Origin: Bradyrhizobium australiense
GTDB taxonomy: Bacteria > Pseudomonadota > Alphaproteobacteria > Rhizobiales > Xanthobacteraceae
Direction: 5' to 3'
Assembly: GCF_013114825.1 (NCBI RefSeq)
Contig: NZ_JAAVLX010000002.1
Coordinates: forward strand, 496,001 to 560,000
DNA length: 64,000 bases
Shown: positions 16,940 to 25,913 of the stretch, piece by piece
How the letters are laid out: every line of letters begins with the position of its first letter
Position numbering within the stretch: the first letter of the stretch is position 1
Program-made: the position numbers and the translations under genes
Notes under the pieces: model-generated
What the model was told of the DNA's origin: nothing
What the model saw: the letters and a program-made list of their open reading frames with translations, nothing else
Database searches by the model: none

Positions 16940-17956
16940 TCAACGCCCTAACCACTGCTTCATCTGCCTTGACACTTCCGCGGTCGAAATTCCGTAGCGG
17001 TCGTGCAGGGTTGGCAGAGCGCCGGCGGCGAGAAACTCGTCAGGCAGCCCAATCTGGCGAAAGACCGGATGAACGCCAGAACGCATCAGCAAGGCGGCGA
17101 CTGCTTCGCCGAGGCCGCCGATCACGGTGTGGTTTTCGGCAACGACGACCAGGCGGCCCGGCTTGCGGGCTTCGCGGAGGATGGTCTCGGCATCGAGCGG
17201 CTTGATGGTGGGAACGTGCAGCACCGCTGCATCCACGCGGTCGCCGGCCAGCTCCTTCGCCGCCTCAAGCGCCCGCATGGTCATGATGCCGGTCGAAATG
17301 ATAAGGACATCCCTGCCCTCCCGGATCAGGGCCGCCTTTCCGAGCTCGAAATGGTAGCCGTACTCGTCGAGCACCAACGGCACCTGGCCGCGCAGCAACC
17401 GGACATAGATCGGGCCCTGATGGGCAGCGATGGCGGGCACGAGCTGCTCGATCTCGTGGGCATCGCAGGGATCGATCACCGTCATGTTCGGCATGGCGCG
17501 GAACAGCGCGAGATCCTCGGCCGCCTGGTGGCTCGGGCCGTAACCGGAGGTAAGGCCCGGCAAGGCGCAAACGATCTTCACATTGCGGTCTTCCTCCGCG
17601 ATCGTTTGATGAATGAAATCGTATGCGCGGCGGGATGCAAACACGGCATAGGTGGTCGCGAAGGGCGTGAAGCCCTCGGCGGCCAGTCCCGAGGCGGCGC
17701 CGAACAGAAGCTGCTCGGCCATTCCCATTTGGTAGTACCTGTCAGGGAACGCCTTGGCGAAGATATGCAGGTCGGTGTACTTGCCGAGATCGGCCGTCAT
17801 GCCAACCACGTCGGCGCGGTTGCGGGCAAGTTCGACCAGCGCATGCCCGAAGGGCGCGGGCTTGGTCCTTTGCCCGTCGGCCGCGATCGAGGCGATCATG
17901 GCCGACGTGGTCAGGCGCGGCTTGCCCGACGGCGTTGCTGACACGGTGGGCTTCAT
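16940..17956 (-). CDS. Transketolase, C-terminal (pyrimidine-binding) subunit
   Basis: This protein of about 338 residues contains the transketolase pyrimidine-binding domain (MTADLGKYTDLHIFAKAFPD, RYYQMGMAEQLLFGAASGLA with the catalytic Glu in AEQ) and the C-terminal domain (LIISTGIMTMRALEAAKEL, VVVAENHTVIGGLGEAVA). With the N-terminal subunit it makes one thiamine-diphosphate transketolase that moves two-carbon units between ketoses and aldoses. I take the ATG at 17956, which overlaps the upstream stop (ATGA), as the start. Split transketolases of this kind act in specialised routes such as apulose 4-phosphate or sulfo-sugar breakdown, so a dedicated substrate is likely. Confidence 0.93.
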   Translation of the reverse strand: MKPTVSATPSGKPRLTTSAMIASIAADGQRTKPAPFGHALVELARNRADVVGMTADLGKYTDLHIFAKAFPDRYYQMGMAEQLLFGAASGLAAEGFTPFATTYAVFASRRAYDFIHQTIAEEDRNVKIVCALPGLTSGYGPSHQAAEDLALFRAMPNMTVIDPCDAHEIEQLVPAIAAHQGPIYVRLLRGQVPLVLDEYGYHFELGKAALIREGRDVLIISTGIMTMRALEAAKELAGDRVDAAVLHVPTIKPLDAETILREARKPGRLVVVAENHTVIGGLGEAVAALLMRSGVHPVFRQIGLPDEFLAAGALPTLHDRYGISTAEVSRQMKQWLGR

Positions 17957-18801
17957 GACTTCTTCCCTGCTTCGAGCGCACCGAGTGCGAGCTGCCATTC
18001 GTGCGGTTCGACACGGATGAAGTGGTTCTTCTCGCGCTGCTCCAGGAATGGAACGCCTTTGCCCATAAGGGTGTCGGCGACGATGATACGAGGCCGGGGC
18101 TCGGCGTTGGATTTGGCGGCGTCGAATGCCGCTATCACGGCATTGAGGTCATTCCCGTCGACGCGCTGCACGAACCAGCCGAACGCCGTGAGCTTGTCCA
18201 CCAGCGGCTCGAACGCCATCATTTCGGTCGACGGGCCGTCGGCCTGCTGGTTATTGACATCGACAATGGCGATCAGATTGTCGAGCCTGTGGTGCGCGGC
18301 CGACATGATCGCTTCCCAGACCGAGCCCTCATCGAGCTCGCCGTCGGAGAACAGCGTGTAGACCCGCGCCCTAGAACTCTTGCGCTTCAGCCCGAGCGCC
18401 ATTCCGGCGGCGATGCTCAGACCCAGCCCGAGCGATCCGCCCGACATCTCCATGCCCGGTGTGTAGGAGGCCATGCCGGACATCGGCAGGCGGCTTTCGT
18501 CGCTGCCGTAGGTCTCAAGCTCCGCTTCGGGAATGATCCCGGCCTCGATCAAGGCCGCATACAGCGCGATCGCGTAGTGGCCGTTCGAGAGCAGGAAACG
18601 GTCCCTTCCTTCCCAGGACGGGTCCTCCGGCCGGTAGTGCATGGCGTGGAAGTAGGCGACGGCAAGCACGTCGGCGATGTCAAGCGCCTGCGCGATGTAG
18701 CCTTGCCCCTGGACTTCGCCCATCCGCAGCGCATTGCGGCGAATGTTGTAAGCACGCTGCGCCAGCGTCGGCGCGTTGGCAATGGTCCCAACCGTTTCCA
18801 T
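17953..18801 (-). CDS. Transketolase, N-terminal (ThDP-binding) subunit
   Basis: The 282-residue protein is the ThDP diphosphate-binding half of a split transketolase. It shows the sugar-site residues in FLLSNGHYAIALYAAL, the GGSLGLGLSIAAGMAL loop, and the ThDP motif SDGELDEGSVWEAI followed by LIAIVDVNNQQADGPS. The first position of the usual GDGE motif is Ser, which is tolerated in this family. Its stop overlaps the start of the C-terminal subunit, so the two are made together. It lies 22 bases after the SDR gene in the same operon, with the TRAP transporter downstream. Confidence 0.93.
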   Translation of the reverse strand: METVGTIANAPTLAQRAYNIRRNALRMGEVQGQGYIAQALDIADVLAVAYFHAMHYRPEDPSWEGRDRFLLSNGHYAIALYAALIEAGIIPEAELETYGSDESRLPMSGMASYTPGMEMSGGSLGLGLSIAAGMALGLKRKSSRARVYTLFSDGELDEGSVWEAIMSAAHHRLDNLIAIVDVNNQQADGPSTEMMAFEPLVDKLTAFGWFVQRVDGNDLNAVIAAFDAAKSNAEPRPRIIVADTLMGKGVPFLEQREKNHFIRVEPHEWQLALGALEAGKKS

Positions 18802-18823
18802 GGCGATCTCGCTCCTCTCGCGC

Positions 18824-19585
18824 TCAGTGAATGAGCATGCCGCCGTTGACGTCGATCACCGCTCCCGTGACGTAGGCGGACAGGTCGGAAGCAAGGAAGG
18901 TGTAGATTCCCGCCACGTCGTCGGTTTCGCCGAGGCGGCCGAGCGGAATGCCCTCCAGTATCTTCACCCTCATCTCGTCGGTGAGCTTGCCGGCGGTGAT
19001 GTCGGTTCCGATCAGGCCGGGCGTGACGCAATTGACACGGATGCCATCAGATCCGAACTCGCGGGCCATCGCCTTGGCGAGGCCCAGCACGCCGGCCTTG
19101 GCCGCGGAATAATGCGGGCCGCCGAAGATGCCGCCACCACGCTGCGCCGAGACCGATGACATGCAGGCGATCGAGCCGGACTTGCGCTGACGCATGTGCG
19201 GGATCACCGCCTGGGAGAGAAACAGAACGCCCTTGAGATTGACGTCCTGGATGCGGTCCCAGTCGACCGGGGTGATGTCGAGCAGCTTCACCGGCTGGGT
19301 GATGCCGGCATTGTTGATCAGGATGTCGATCTGGCCGAAGGCGACGACGACGGCGTCGATGGCCTTCATGCAGGACTCCCGATCGACGACATCGCATGCG
19401 AGGCCGAGGTGAGGTCCGCCGGAAAAGGAATCCAGGCTCTTCGATGCAGCTTCCGCTGCGGCGCCGTCGATGTCGAGGATCGCGACCCGGGCACCTTCCG
19501 CCGCAAACCGCCGGGCAGTTGCCAGGCCTATTCCGCGCGGCGAGGCCGCGCCCGAAATGACCGCTGTCTTGCCGCGTAGTAGCAT
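18824..19585 (-). CDS. Short-chain dehydrogenase/reductase (FabG-like)
   Basis: A classical SDR of 253 residues: cofactor loop SGAASPRGIGLATARRFA (TGxxxGxG type), acidic DID after the second strand suggesting NAD preference, NNAG (about 90), catalytic Ser in CMSSVSAQRGG, and the Tyr-Lys pair in PHYSAAKAGVLGLAKA. The C-terminus VTGAVIDVNGGMLIH is typical. It would oxidise or reduce a hydroxyl or keto group of the imported compound. It is the first gene of the operon running SDR, transketolase N, transketolase C, TRAP, and is divergent from a LysR regulator. The preceding GGAGGAAGGC leader supports the start. Confidence 0.93.
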   Translation of the reverse strand: MLLRGKTAVISGAASPRGIGLATARRFAAEGARVAILDIDGAAAEAASKSLDSFSGGPHLGLACDVVDRESCMKAIDAVVVAFGQIDILINNAGITQPVKLLDITPVDWDRIQDVNLKGVLFLSQAVIPHMRQRKSGSIACMSSVSAQRGGGIFGGPHYSAAKAGVLGLAKAMAREFGSDGIRVNCVTPGLIGTDITAGKLTDEMRVKILEGIPLGRLGETDDVAGIYTFLASDLSAYVTGAVIDVNGGMLIH

Positions 19586-19671
19586 GCCTTCCTCCCTGAT
19601 ATTCTACCCCGCAAGGCACCGTCGATCGGCGCCTGTTTTCTTGACGATATCGACTACGCCTGGACCGTGAT

Positions 19672-19695
19672 GGCGACAAACGCGCAGTTGTCGCC
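19672..19695. promoter_or_regulatory. Candidate LysR operator between SDR and lysR genes
   Basis: GGCGACAA-ACGCGCAG-TTGTCGCC is a perfect eight-base inverted repeat centred in the 137-base divergent intergenic region, 28 bases before the LysR start. Its position fits an autoregulatory site, although the classic T-N11-A motif is not exact. Confidence 0.45.
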
Positions 19696-19722
19696 GATAG
19701 ATGAATCTGGTTCACTTATGGC

Positions 19723-20610
19723 ATGTTGCTTTCCAGTATCCCGATTTCGGCGATCCGCGCCTTCGAGGCGGCCGCGCGCACCGGCTCTTTCCGCGATGCT
19801 GCGAGCGAACTCCATTTGACGCCGAGCGCCGTCAGTCACGCGATCCGCAAGCTGGAAAGCGCGATGAGCACCACGCTGTTTGAGCGCAGCGCCCGATCGA
19901 TCCAGCTGACGCCGGCTGGACACAACTTGATGCGTCATGCCGGCGCCGCGTTCGACAATCTGCGGCGCGGAATCGAAGAGGTGGCTGGCCGCGGGCCGCA
20001 ACTGCTCCGCGTGCATTGCGCGCCGAGCTTCGCGGCGCAGTGGCTGGCGCCGCGTCTCGCCCAATTCATCGCGGCCGAACCGAGACTGGAAGTGCGGCTC
20101 GCCGCCAGCACCGAATATGCCCGCTTTGGCAATGACGATTTCGATCTCGATATCGTCTATGGGCAGCCCAGGCGCGAGGCTCTGGAAATAATCCCGCTTG
20201 GCGAGGAAACCGTTACGCCGCTTTGCACGCCAGCGCTTGCAAAGAAAGTCCGCAAGCCGAAGGACTTGTTCGACCAGGTGCTCATTCGTTCAGAGGTCAA
20301 GCAGGTCCAATGGCATCAATGGTTCGCCGCGAACGGGCTTGAGGCACCTGCCATTCATGGCATGCGCTTCGACCGCAGCTTCCTCGCGATTGCCATGGCC
20401 TCAAGCGGCCTCGGCGTCACGCTGGAGTCAACACGCCTTGCCGAACGCGAGATCGAGACAGGCAAATTGGTCGCACCGCTCGCCGGGCGCGCCGTCGACG
20501 TCCGCTATGTCGGCCACCATCTCGTGTTCCCACGCGCCAACCGGCAGCGCCGCGCCGTGCGGGCGTTCGCCGATTGGGTCATTTCGGAGCTTGCGCAAAC
20601 GAAGCGCTGA
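19723..20610 (+). CDS. LysR-family regulator (GcvA-like)
   Basis: This 295-residue protein has the LysR winged helix-turn-helix (IRAFEAAARTGSFRDAASEL, HLTPSAVSHAIRKLE) and the SBP-like effector domain of the GcvA group (LRVHCAPSFAAQWLAPRLAQ, DLDIVYGQP, SSGLGVTLES). LysR regulators bind a pathway metabolite and activate the divergent operon, here the SDR/transketolase/TRAP genes starting 137 bases away. Length and domain order are normal, with no visible lesion. Confidence 0.93.
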   Translation: MLLSSIPISAIRAFEAAARTGSFRDAASELHLTPSAVSHAIRKLESAMSTTLFERSARSIQLTPAGHNLMRHAGAAFDNLRRGIEEVAGRGPQLLRVHCAPSFAAQWLAPRLAQFIAAEPRLEVRLAASTEYARFGNDDFDLDIVYGQPRREALEIIPLGEETVTPLCTPALAKKVRKPKDLFDQVLIRSEVKQVQWHQWFAANGLEAPAIHGMRFDRSFLAIAMASSGLGVTLESTRLAEREIETGKLVAPLAGRAVDVRYVGHHLVFPRANRQRRAVRAFADWVISELAQTKR

Positions 20611-20650
20611 AGCCAAGAGCACGAGTAACCGACCGATAATTGCGCTCGAG

Positions 20651-20682
20651 CCTTGCCCGGTACGGCGTTGCAGTACTGGATG
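20651..20682. repeat. Dispersed repeat R2, copy 2
   Basis: Matches 13801-13832 at 27 of 32 positions, same orientation. It overlaps the decayed 3' part of the Lrp/AsnC fragment described next. Confidence 0.45.
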
Positions 20683-20689
20683 AGCTCGT

Positions 20690-20874
20690 GCGGTACCGTG
20701 CTGTATCCTCTTTACCAATCCCATCTTGTTGGCCCCAGCCTCCTCCAGCCGCCCGCACGCTCCGCAGGCACGGCGAGGTGACAACCCGACTTTCTTGGCG
20801 AGCTCCACGTTCTGCAGGCGCCCATCCCGCTGCAGGGCAAGCAGGATACGGCAGTCGATAACGTCCAGTTTCAT
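20690..20874 (-). pseudogene. Lrp/AsnC-family regulator, N-terminal remnant
   Basis: From the ATG at 20874 the minus strand reads LDVIDCRILLALQRDGRLQN and VELAKKVGLSP, the signature N-terminal helix-turn-helix of Lrp/AsnC proteins. The expected C-L-R-V recognition helix that should follow SP is out of frame (SPCLRSVRA in another frame), then RLEEAG is back in frame. After that no Lrp ligand-binding (RAM) domain exists. It is a truncated, doubly frameshifted remnant. Confidence 0.7.
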
Positions 20875-20926
20875 GGGCACAGGCTCGCACCCCGTCGCGC
20901 CTCCCCCATGCAGCAACAAACCGAAA

Positions 20927-21421
20927 TCATCGTTGGTCGAACTTGGTCAGCCGCCACCGCACGAGATCGTCGGCGCCTGGGCCGGCCTGCGGCTGGACGT
21001 CCCTTAAGCGGACCACTTCGTCCGATTTGTCATCGACGAGCGCGAGCTTCACCGGACGGCCAGTATTCTTGTTGATGAATTTGAGCGGCGGCCCGGCATT
21101 ACCTGTAATCGCCCACTTGTCCCCTACCTGGGCAAGCGCCTGAATCACCAGGATGACGTCCCTGCCCTTGCGGGTCAGGAGGTACTCGTAACGATCGGGC
21201 CCGGTCTGATACTGCCGCCGCTCGATGAGTTCGTTTTCCTCCAAATGCTTGAGCCGGTCGGACAGCGTGGCGTGGGTAATGCCAGTCGATTTCCTCAGAT
21301 CCTCGTATTTGCTCAACCCGAGCGACAAATCGCGCAGGATCAGAATGGCCCAGCGGTCGCCGACGGCGTCGAGCACGCCGGCGATCGAGCACGCCATTCC
21401 CTCAAAGCTCTTCGAGCGCAT
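20927..21421 (-). CDS. HxlR-family regulator, divergent from Mo hydroxylase genes
   Basis: A 164-residue HxlR winged-helix protein: conserved Cys in GMACSIAGVLDAVGDRWAIL, ILRDLSLGLSKYEDLRKSTG, HATLSDRLKHLEEN and the wing YLLTRKGRD. A C-terminal extension (about 110-164, LKFINKNTGRPVKL) marks the longer HxlR subgroup that may sense small molecules. It is divergent from the molybdenum hydroxylase operon, and two matching palindromes lie in the 170-base gap, so it probably represses or activates both directions. Confidence 0.92.
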   Translation of the reverse strand: MRSKSFEGMACSIAGVLDAVGDRWAILILRDLSLGLSKYEDLRKSTGITHATLSDRLKHLEENELIERRQYQTGPDRYEYLLTRKGRDVILVIQALAQVGDKWAITGNAGPPLKFINKNTGRPVKLALVDDKSDEVVRLRDVQPQAGPGADDLVRWRLTKFDQR

Positions 21422-21440
21422 TCACATCGACCTCCGAACA

Positions 21441-21457
21441 ACTCTTATTACCAGAGT
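21441..21457. promoter_or_regulatory. HxlR operator, site 1 (ACTCT-N7-AGAGT)
   Basis: A perfect five-base dyad with a seven-base AT-rich spacer, 20 bases upstream of the HxlR start. The same dyad recurs 82 bases away near the hydroxylase genes. Confidence 0.65.
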
Positions 21458-21522
21458 AATGGGAGCGGCCGTGGGATCCAAGTACCTGCCCCGGGGCTCC
21501 AAAAAATCGCTTGCCGCTCGTC

Positions 21523-21539
21523 ACTCTTATTATTAGAGT
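21523..21539. promoter_or_regulatory. HxlR operator, site 2 (ACTCT-N7-AGAGT)
   Basis: The second copy of the palindrome, sharing ACTCTTATTA with site 1, lies 53 bases upstream of the 2Fe-2S subunit start, where it would overlap the promoter of the hydroxylase operon. Confidence 0.65.
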
Positions 21540-21591
21540 TACTACAAGTAAAGCAAAAGCACGGCCGAACCTGCCGCTATCAGGAGGATGC

Positions 21592-22083
21592 ATGCCCGAG
21601 CCCGACAATCGTCACATCGTGACGCTGGAGATCAACGGCACGCGCAAGACCGTCGCCGTGGAAGCGCGAAAATTGCTGGTCCACCTGATCAGGGAGGACC
21701 TTGGCCTCACCGGCACGCATGTCGGCTGCGATACTTCGCAGTGCGGCGCCTGCACCGTGGAGATCGACGGACAGGCGATCAAGTCCTGTACCGTGCTGGC
21801 CGTGATGGCAGACGGCGCGTCGATCACGACGATCGAGGGCCTGACCGACCCAGGCGCCGAACTCAGCCCCGTTCAGGCGGCATTCCATGAGCATCACGCG
21901 CTGCAATGCGGCTTCTGCACGCCGGGCATGGTGATGAGCGTGCGCCAGCTATTGAAGGATCAGCCGCATCCGAGCGAGCACGACATCCGCCACGGACTCG
22001 CCGGCAACATCTGCCGCTGCACCGGCTATCACAACATCGTCCGCGCCGTCGAAAGCCTGGCATCGAAAGGCGATCAGCCATGA
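21592..22083 (+). CDS. Molybdenum hydroxylase, 2Fe-2S small subunit
   Basis: The 163-residue protein is the electron-transfer subunit of a xanthine oxidase-family enzyme. The plant-type cluster ligands are Cys46, Cys51, Cys54 and Cys66 ([16 protein letters not shown]), and the second cluster ligands are Cys106, Cys109, Cys141 and Cys143 ([19 protein letters not shown]). It passes electrons from the molybdenum centre to FAD. The start follows CAGGAGGATGC. Its stop overlaps the large-subunit start. No signal peptide is present, so the enzyme is cytoplasmic. Confidence 0.96.
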   Translation: MPEPDNRHIVTLEINGTRKTVAVEARKLLVHLIREDLGLTGTHVGCDTSQCGACTVEIDGQAIKSCTVLAVMADGASITTIEGLTDPGAELSPVQAAFHEHHALQCGFCTPGMVMSVRQLLKDQPHPSEHDIRHGLAGNICRCTGYHNIVRAVESLASKGDQP

Positions 22084-24452
22084 ACGATACGACTGCTATC
22101 CGCCATATCGGCCAGCCGCTCCGACGGCGCGAAGATCTCAAGCTTCTCGCCGGCAAGGGCCGATACGTCGATGACGTCAGGCTGCCGGACATGCTGCATA
22201 TGGCGGTACTGCGGTCGCCGCACGCGCACGCCAACATCAGAAGCGTCGATCTGTCCGCCGCCAAGGTAGCGCCGGGTGTTCGCCTCGTTCTATCCGGCAA
22301 GGCGCTCGAAGGCAAAATGGGACCGATCGTACCGAACTGGATCATTCCCGGCAGCAAGGTGCCGTTCCGTCCCGTGGTCGCAACCGATCGCGTTCGCTTT
22401 GTCGGCGAGTGCGTGGCGCTGGTGGTGGCGGAAACGCTGGCGCAGGCCTATGACGCAATCGGCCTGATCGACGTCGAATACGAGGTGCTACCGGCAATGA
22501 CCGACGAAGACATCGCGATCCGCGATGGCGCTCCGCAACTCCATGACAACGTTCCCGGCAACATTACCACGATCTACAAGGTGCGTGGCGGCGATTACCA
22601 GAAAGCGGCCCGCGAGGCCGACCATGTCATCGGACTGCGCGTGATCAACAACCGCCTGATCCCGACCTGCATGGAAACGCGTGCGATCGTTGCCTCGCCG
22701 GAGCCGGACGGCACGCTGACGGTCTATATCGGCAGCCAGGTTCCACACATGCATCGGCGCTGGATCGCGGAGACGGTCGGCATTCCCGAGCATCAATTGC
22801 GGGTGATCGCACCTGACATCGGGGGCGGCTTTGGCGCCAAGATGCATCTGTATCCGGAGGACCTGCTCTGCCCCTATCTCGCGCGCGAACTCGGCGCTCC
22901 AGTCAAGTGGTGGGAGAGCCGCTCCGAGAGCCATCAATCAACCAGCCACGGTCGCGCCCATACCGAAAACATCGAGGTGGCGTTCAGCAGCGACGGCAAG
23001 ATCCTCGGCCTGAAGGTCGACACGCTTGGCAACGTGGGCGCCTATCTCTCCAACATGGCAAGCGGCGGTCCGACCGTGAACACGGTCAACTTCGGCACCG
23101 GCACTTACAAGATCGACAACTATGAAGCGATTTCCCGCGTCGTCGTCACCAATACTGTGCCGGTTGATGCCTATCGCGGTTACGGCCGGCCTGAAGGCGC
23201 TTACATCGCCGAGCGCGCGATCGATGCGGTTGCGCGCCACCTCAAGCTCGACCAGGTCGAGGTACGGCGGAAGAATTTTGTTCAGCCGACAGAGTTCCCG
23301 TATCGACCGTACGGCAGCATGGGCGTGATGTACGACAGCGGCAACTATCAGGGACTGCTCGACAAGGCGCTCGCGGCTTTCGACTATGACGGACGTCGCA
23401 GGGAATGCGATGCCTTGCGCCGCGATGGCATCTATCGCGGCATTGGCGTCGCCGCCTATACACATATGTGCGGGATGGCCCCATCACGCCGGTTGGCCAT
23501 GAGCGGATTTGACCGTGGCGGCTGGGAAAGCGCGCGGGTCAGCATCGACTCCAGTGGACGGGCCACGATTTATTCGGGCTCGATGAGCCAGGGTCAGGGC
23601 CACATCACGTCGCTATCGCAGATCGCTGCAGACGTTCTGCAGATTCCAATGGACAACATCGACATCGTACAAGGTGATACCCGCCAAGTACAGGCCGGCC
23701 ACGGCACCTTCAATTCACGCTCGATGGCGGTCGGCGGATCCAGCGTGCACGTGTCCTCGCAGCGCATCGTCGCCAAGGCTAAGAAGATCGCGGCGGGCAT
23801 GCTCGAAGTGGACGAGAAGGATGTTTCCTATTCGGCGGGCGCGTTCAGCGTGCCTGGGACGGATATTGCGCCGGTAACATTTTCGAAGGTGGCCCGCATG
23901 GCCTATGTTGGGCACAAACTGCCTGACGGCGTCGGGCCGGGGCTTGATGAGACGGTGTTTTACGACCCGACCGGCATGGGGTCGCCATCAGGCGTCCATC
24001 TTGCCTATGTCGAGGTCGATCCGGCGACCGGGATCGTCGACATTCTCGATTATGTCGCCGTGGACGACGTCGGCACGCTGATCAATCCCCTCCTCGCCGC
24101 CGGCCAGATCCATGGTGGTGTCGTGCAGGGCATCGCGCAGGCGCTCTATGAGGAGGTCAGCTACGATCCGGACGATGGACAGCTCCTGACCGGCTCGCTG
24201 CTCGATTATGCCGTTCCGCGCGCCGAGCATGTGCCGAACATCCGATCGCTGTTCCAGGAAACGCCGTCGCCGACCAACCCGATCGGCGTCAAGGGTATCG
24301 GCGAGAGCGGCTCGATCGCCGCCCCACCCTGCATGGTCCACGCCGTGCTCGATGCCTTGTCACCGTTCGGTATCGCGCATCTGGACATGCCGCTGACGCC
24401 GCCGCGCGTCTGGGCGGCGGTGCAAGAAGCCCGCACGGGAGCCTCCCAATGA
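22080..24452 (+). CDS. Molybdenum hydroxylase, Mo-pterin large subunit
   Basis: This 790-residue subunit carries the molybdopterin cytosine dinucleotide site. Visible signatures are [16 protein letters not shown], the active-site loop [34 protein letters not shown], and [15 protein letters not shown] with the catalytic Glu. The loop is not the AYRCSFR of true CO dehydrogenase, so it is an aldehyde-, aromatic- or N-heterocycle-hydroxylating enzyme. It starts on the ATGA shared with the small subunit and ends on an ATGA shared with the FAD subunit. Maturation genes (coxG, coxE, xdhC) are absent from the window. Confidence 0.95.
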   Translation: MNDTTAIRHIGQPLRRREDLKLLAGKGRYVDDVRLPDMLHMAVLRSPHAHANIRSVDLSAAKVAPGVRLVLSGKALEGKMGPIVPNWIIPGSKVPFRPVVATDRVRFVGECVALVVAETLAQAYDAIGLIDVEYEVLPAMTDEDIAIRDGAPQLHDNVPGNITTIYKVRGGDYQKAAREADHVIGLRVINNRLIPTCMETRAIVASPEPDGTLTVYIGSQVPHMHRRWIAETVGIPEHQLRVIAPDIGGGFGAKMHLYPEDLLCPYLARELGAPVKWWESRSESHQSTSHGRAHTENIEVAFSSDGKILGLKVDTLGNVGAYLSNMASGGPTVNTVNFGTGTYKIDNYEAISRVVVTNTVPVDAYRGYGRPEGAYIAERAIDAVARHLKLDQVEVRRKNFVQPTEFPYRPYGSMGVMYDSGNYQGLLDKALAAFDYDGRRRECDALRRDGIYRGIGVAAYTHMCGMAPSRRLAMSGFDRGGWESARVSIDSSGRATIYSGSMSQGQGHITSLSQIAADVLQIPMDNIDIVQGDTRQVQAGHGTFNSRSMAVGGSSVHVSSQRIVAKAKKIAAGMLEVDEKDVSYSAGAFSVPGTDIAPVTFSKVARMAYVGHKLPDGVGPGLDETVFYDPTGMGSPSGVHLAYVEVDPATGIVDILDYVAVDDVGTLINPLLAAGQIHGGVVQGIAQALYEEVSYDPDDGQLLTGSLLDYAVPRAEHVPNIRSLFQETPSPTNPIGVKGIGESGSIAAPPCMVHAVLDALSPFGIAHLDMPLTPPRVWAAVQEARTGASQ

Positions 24453-25303
24453 TCCCGGCAGCCTTCGATTATGTCCGCGCATCTTCGCTCGCCCAGGCGA
24501 TCGATCTGCTGCGCGACGATCCCGACGGAACAAAGCTCCTGGCCGGCGGCCATACCCTGCTGCCGGCATTGAAGCTGCGGCTGGCATCGCCCGCACTCCT
24601 GATCGATATCGGAGGCATCGCCGAGCTCAAGGGAATCGAAATCAGCGAGGCCGGCATCAGGATCGGCGCACTGACGACGCATGCCGAACTCTTTGCTTCC
24701 GAGCCGCTGAACAAGGAGTTGCCGGTCTTTCGTCAGGCGGCCAGCCTCATTGCCGATCCCCAGGTGCGTAACCGCGGCACGATCGGCGGCTCGCTCGCGA
24801 ACGCCGATCCCGCGGCTGACTGGCCGGCGGTTGTGGTGGCGCTGAAGGCAGAGATCGAGATCGCAGGCGCCCATGGCTTCCGCAGGGTGGCGGCACGGGA
24901 CTTTTTCGTCGATATCTTTTCGACCGCGCTGGCACCGGACGAAATTCTCGCCAGCATCCGTATTCCGCGGCCGAAGCCAGGCATGCGCTTCATCTACCGA
25001 AAGATCAGACATCCCGCGAGCGGTTTTGCCGTCGTTGGAATCGCGGTCGGCGTGCGGCTGCACGGCGGCGTGGTTGCCGAGATTTGCATCGGCGTCACTG
25101 GTGCAGCGAACCATGCGTTCGCCGACCAGCACGCGGCTGATTTCCTAACCGGCAAGATGCTTTCGCGGGACAATATCGACCAAGCGGCAAAATTGCTGGG
25201 CGAGACCACCGAGTGCCTCTCGGACCGGTACGCTTCGGCGGAATACCGCGCTAATCTGATCCGGGTCGAGATCAGGCGAGCGCTACTTGCGCTTTCGTCG
25301 TGA
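24449..25303 (+). CDS. Molybdenum hydroxylase, FAD-binding medium subunit
   Basis: The 284-residue protein is the CoxM/CutM-type FAD subunit, with FAD contacts in LLAGGHTLLPALKLRL and RNRGTIGGSLANADPAAD and the CODH_FAD C-terminal region (ICIGVTGAANHAFADQ). It takes electrons from the 2Fe-2S subunit and passes them to an acceptor. The order small, large, medium subunit is as in many rhizobial hydroxylase operons. Its last 21 bases overlap the 3' end of the convergent HxlR gene. Confidence 0.94.
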   Translation: MIPAAFDYVRASSLAQAIDLLRDDPDGTKLLAGGHTLLPALKLRLASPALLIDIGGIAELKGIEISEAGIRIGALTTHAELFASEPLNKELPVFRQAASLIADPQVRNRGTIGGSLANADPAADWPAVVVALKAEIEIAGAHGFRRVAARDFFVDIFSTALAPDEILASIRIPRPKPGMRFIYRKIRHPASGFAVVGIAVGVRLHGGVVAEICIGVTGAANHAFADQHAADFLTGKMLSRDNIDQAAKLLGETTECLSDRYASAEYRANLIRVEIRRALLALSS

Positions 25304-25831
25304 GGCAGGAGCCTTCGCACCGGCCGCCGCACAATCGGCGGCATCGCCGCCAAATCGCTTGCGATTGAACGGAACAGCACCTGCGCCGGCAACGATCTCG
25401 ACATCCTCGAGCCGCAGCGGCTTGCCGCTGCTCGTCCGCAACTCCGGATATTCGATCGGGCGCCCGGCAGTGCGGTCGCGGAACACGACTTGCGGCCCGG
25501 CCGGCTCCGCCAGCCAGTCGTCGCCCCACTTCTTCAGCGCGAGATAGGCCGGAAAGAAATCGCGTCCTTTCTCGGTCAGAACGTACTCATATCGTCCGTT
25601 GTGTTCGGGCAGCGGCACCCTCGTCATGACACCGGCCTCCACGAACTTCTTCAGCCGGGTGCTCAAGATATTGGGAGCGATCCCGACATAGTATTCGAAC
25701 TGGTCGAAGCGCTTAACGCCGTAATAGGCCTCGCGAAGAATCAGAATGGACCAGCGATCACCGACAATTTCCATGGCTCGCGCCATGGAGCATTCCTTGT
25801 TGGCAAGACGGCTTTGCTTGACACTGGACAT
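25283..25831 (-). CDS. HxlR-family regulator, convergent with Mo hydroxylase genes
   Basis: An HxlR protein of about 182 residues: CSMARAMEIVGDRWSILILR, FDQFEYYVGIAPNILSTRLK, and YVLTEKGRDFFPAYLALKKW, then a C-terminal extension with RPIEYPELRTSSGKPL and a lysine/arginine-rich tail. I place the start at the ATG at 25831 (MSSVKQS), preceded by GAAAG; an in-frame ATG at 25864 lacks a binding site. It overlaps the FAD subunit gene by 21 bases tail to tail. A broken relative of its C-terminal half lies at 57995-58200. Its targets are not evident. Confidence 0.9.
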   Translation of the reverse strand: MSSVKQSRLANKECSMARAMEIVGDRWSILILREAYYGVKRFDQFEYYVGIAPNILSTRLKKFVEAGVMTRVPLPEHNGRYEYVLTEKGRDFFPAYLALKKWGDDWLAEPAGPQVVFRDRTAGRPIEYPELRTSSGKPLRLEDVEIVAGAGAVPFNRKRFGGDAADCAAAGAKAPASRRKRK

Positions 25832-25913
25832 AGTTCTTTCAACCCCGAACTCAGCCCATACCATATTGAGCGGGATTCGCGTATGTCCAGCGCGCCCTTC
25901 GGCGTTTGGCTGA

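Noticed and set aside
22080..24452. Carbon monoxide dehydrogenase (form I CoxL)
   Set aside because: The active-site loop is AYRGYGR, not AYRCSFR, and cox accessory genes are absent.
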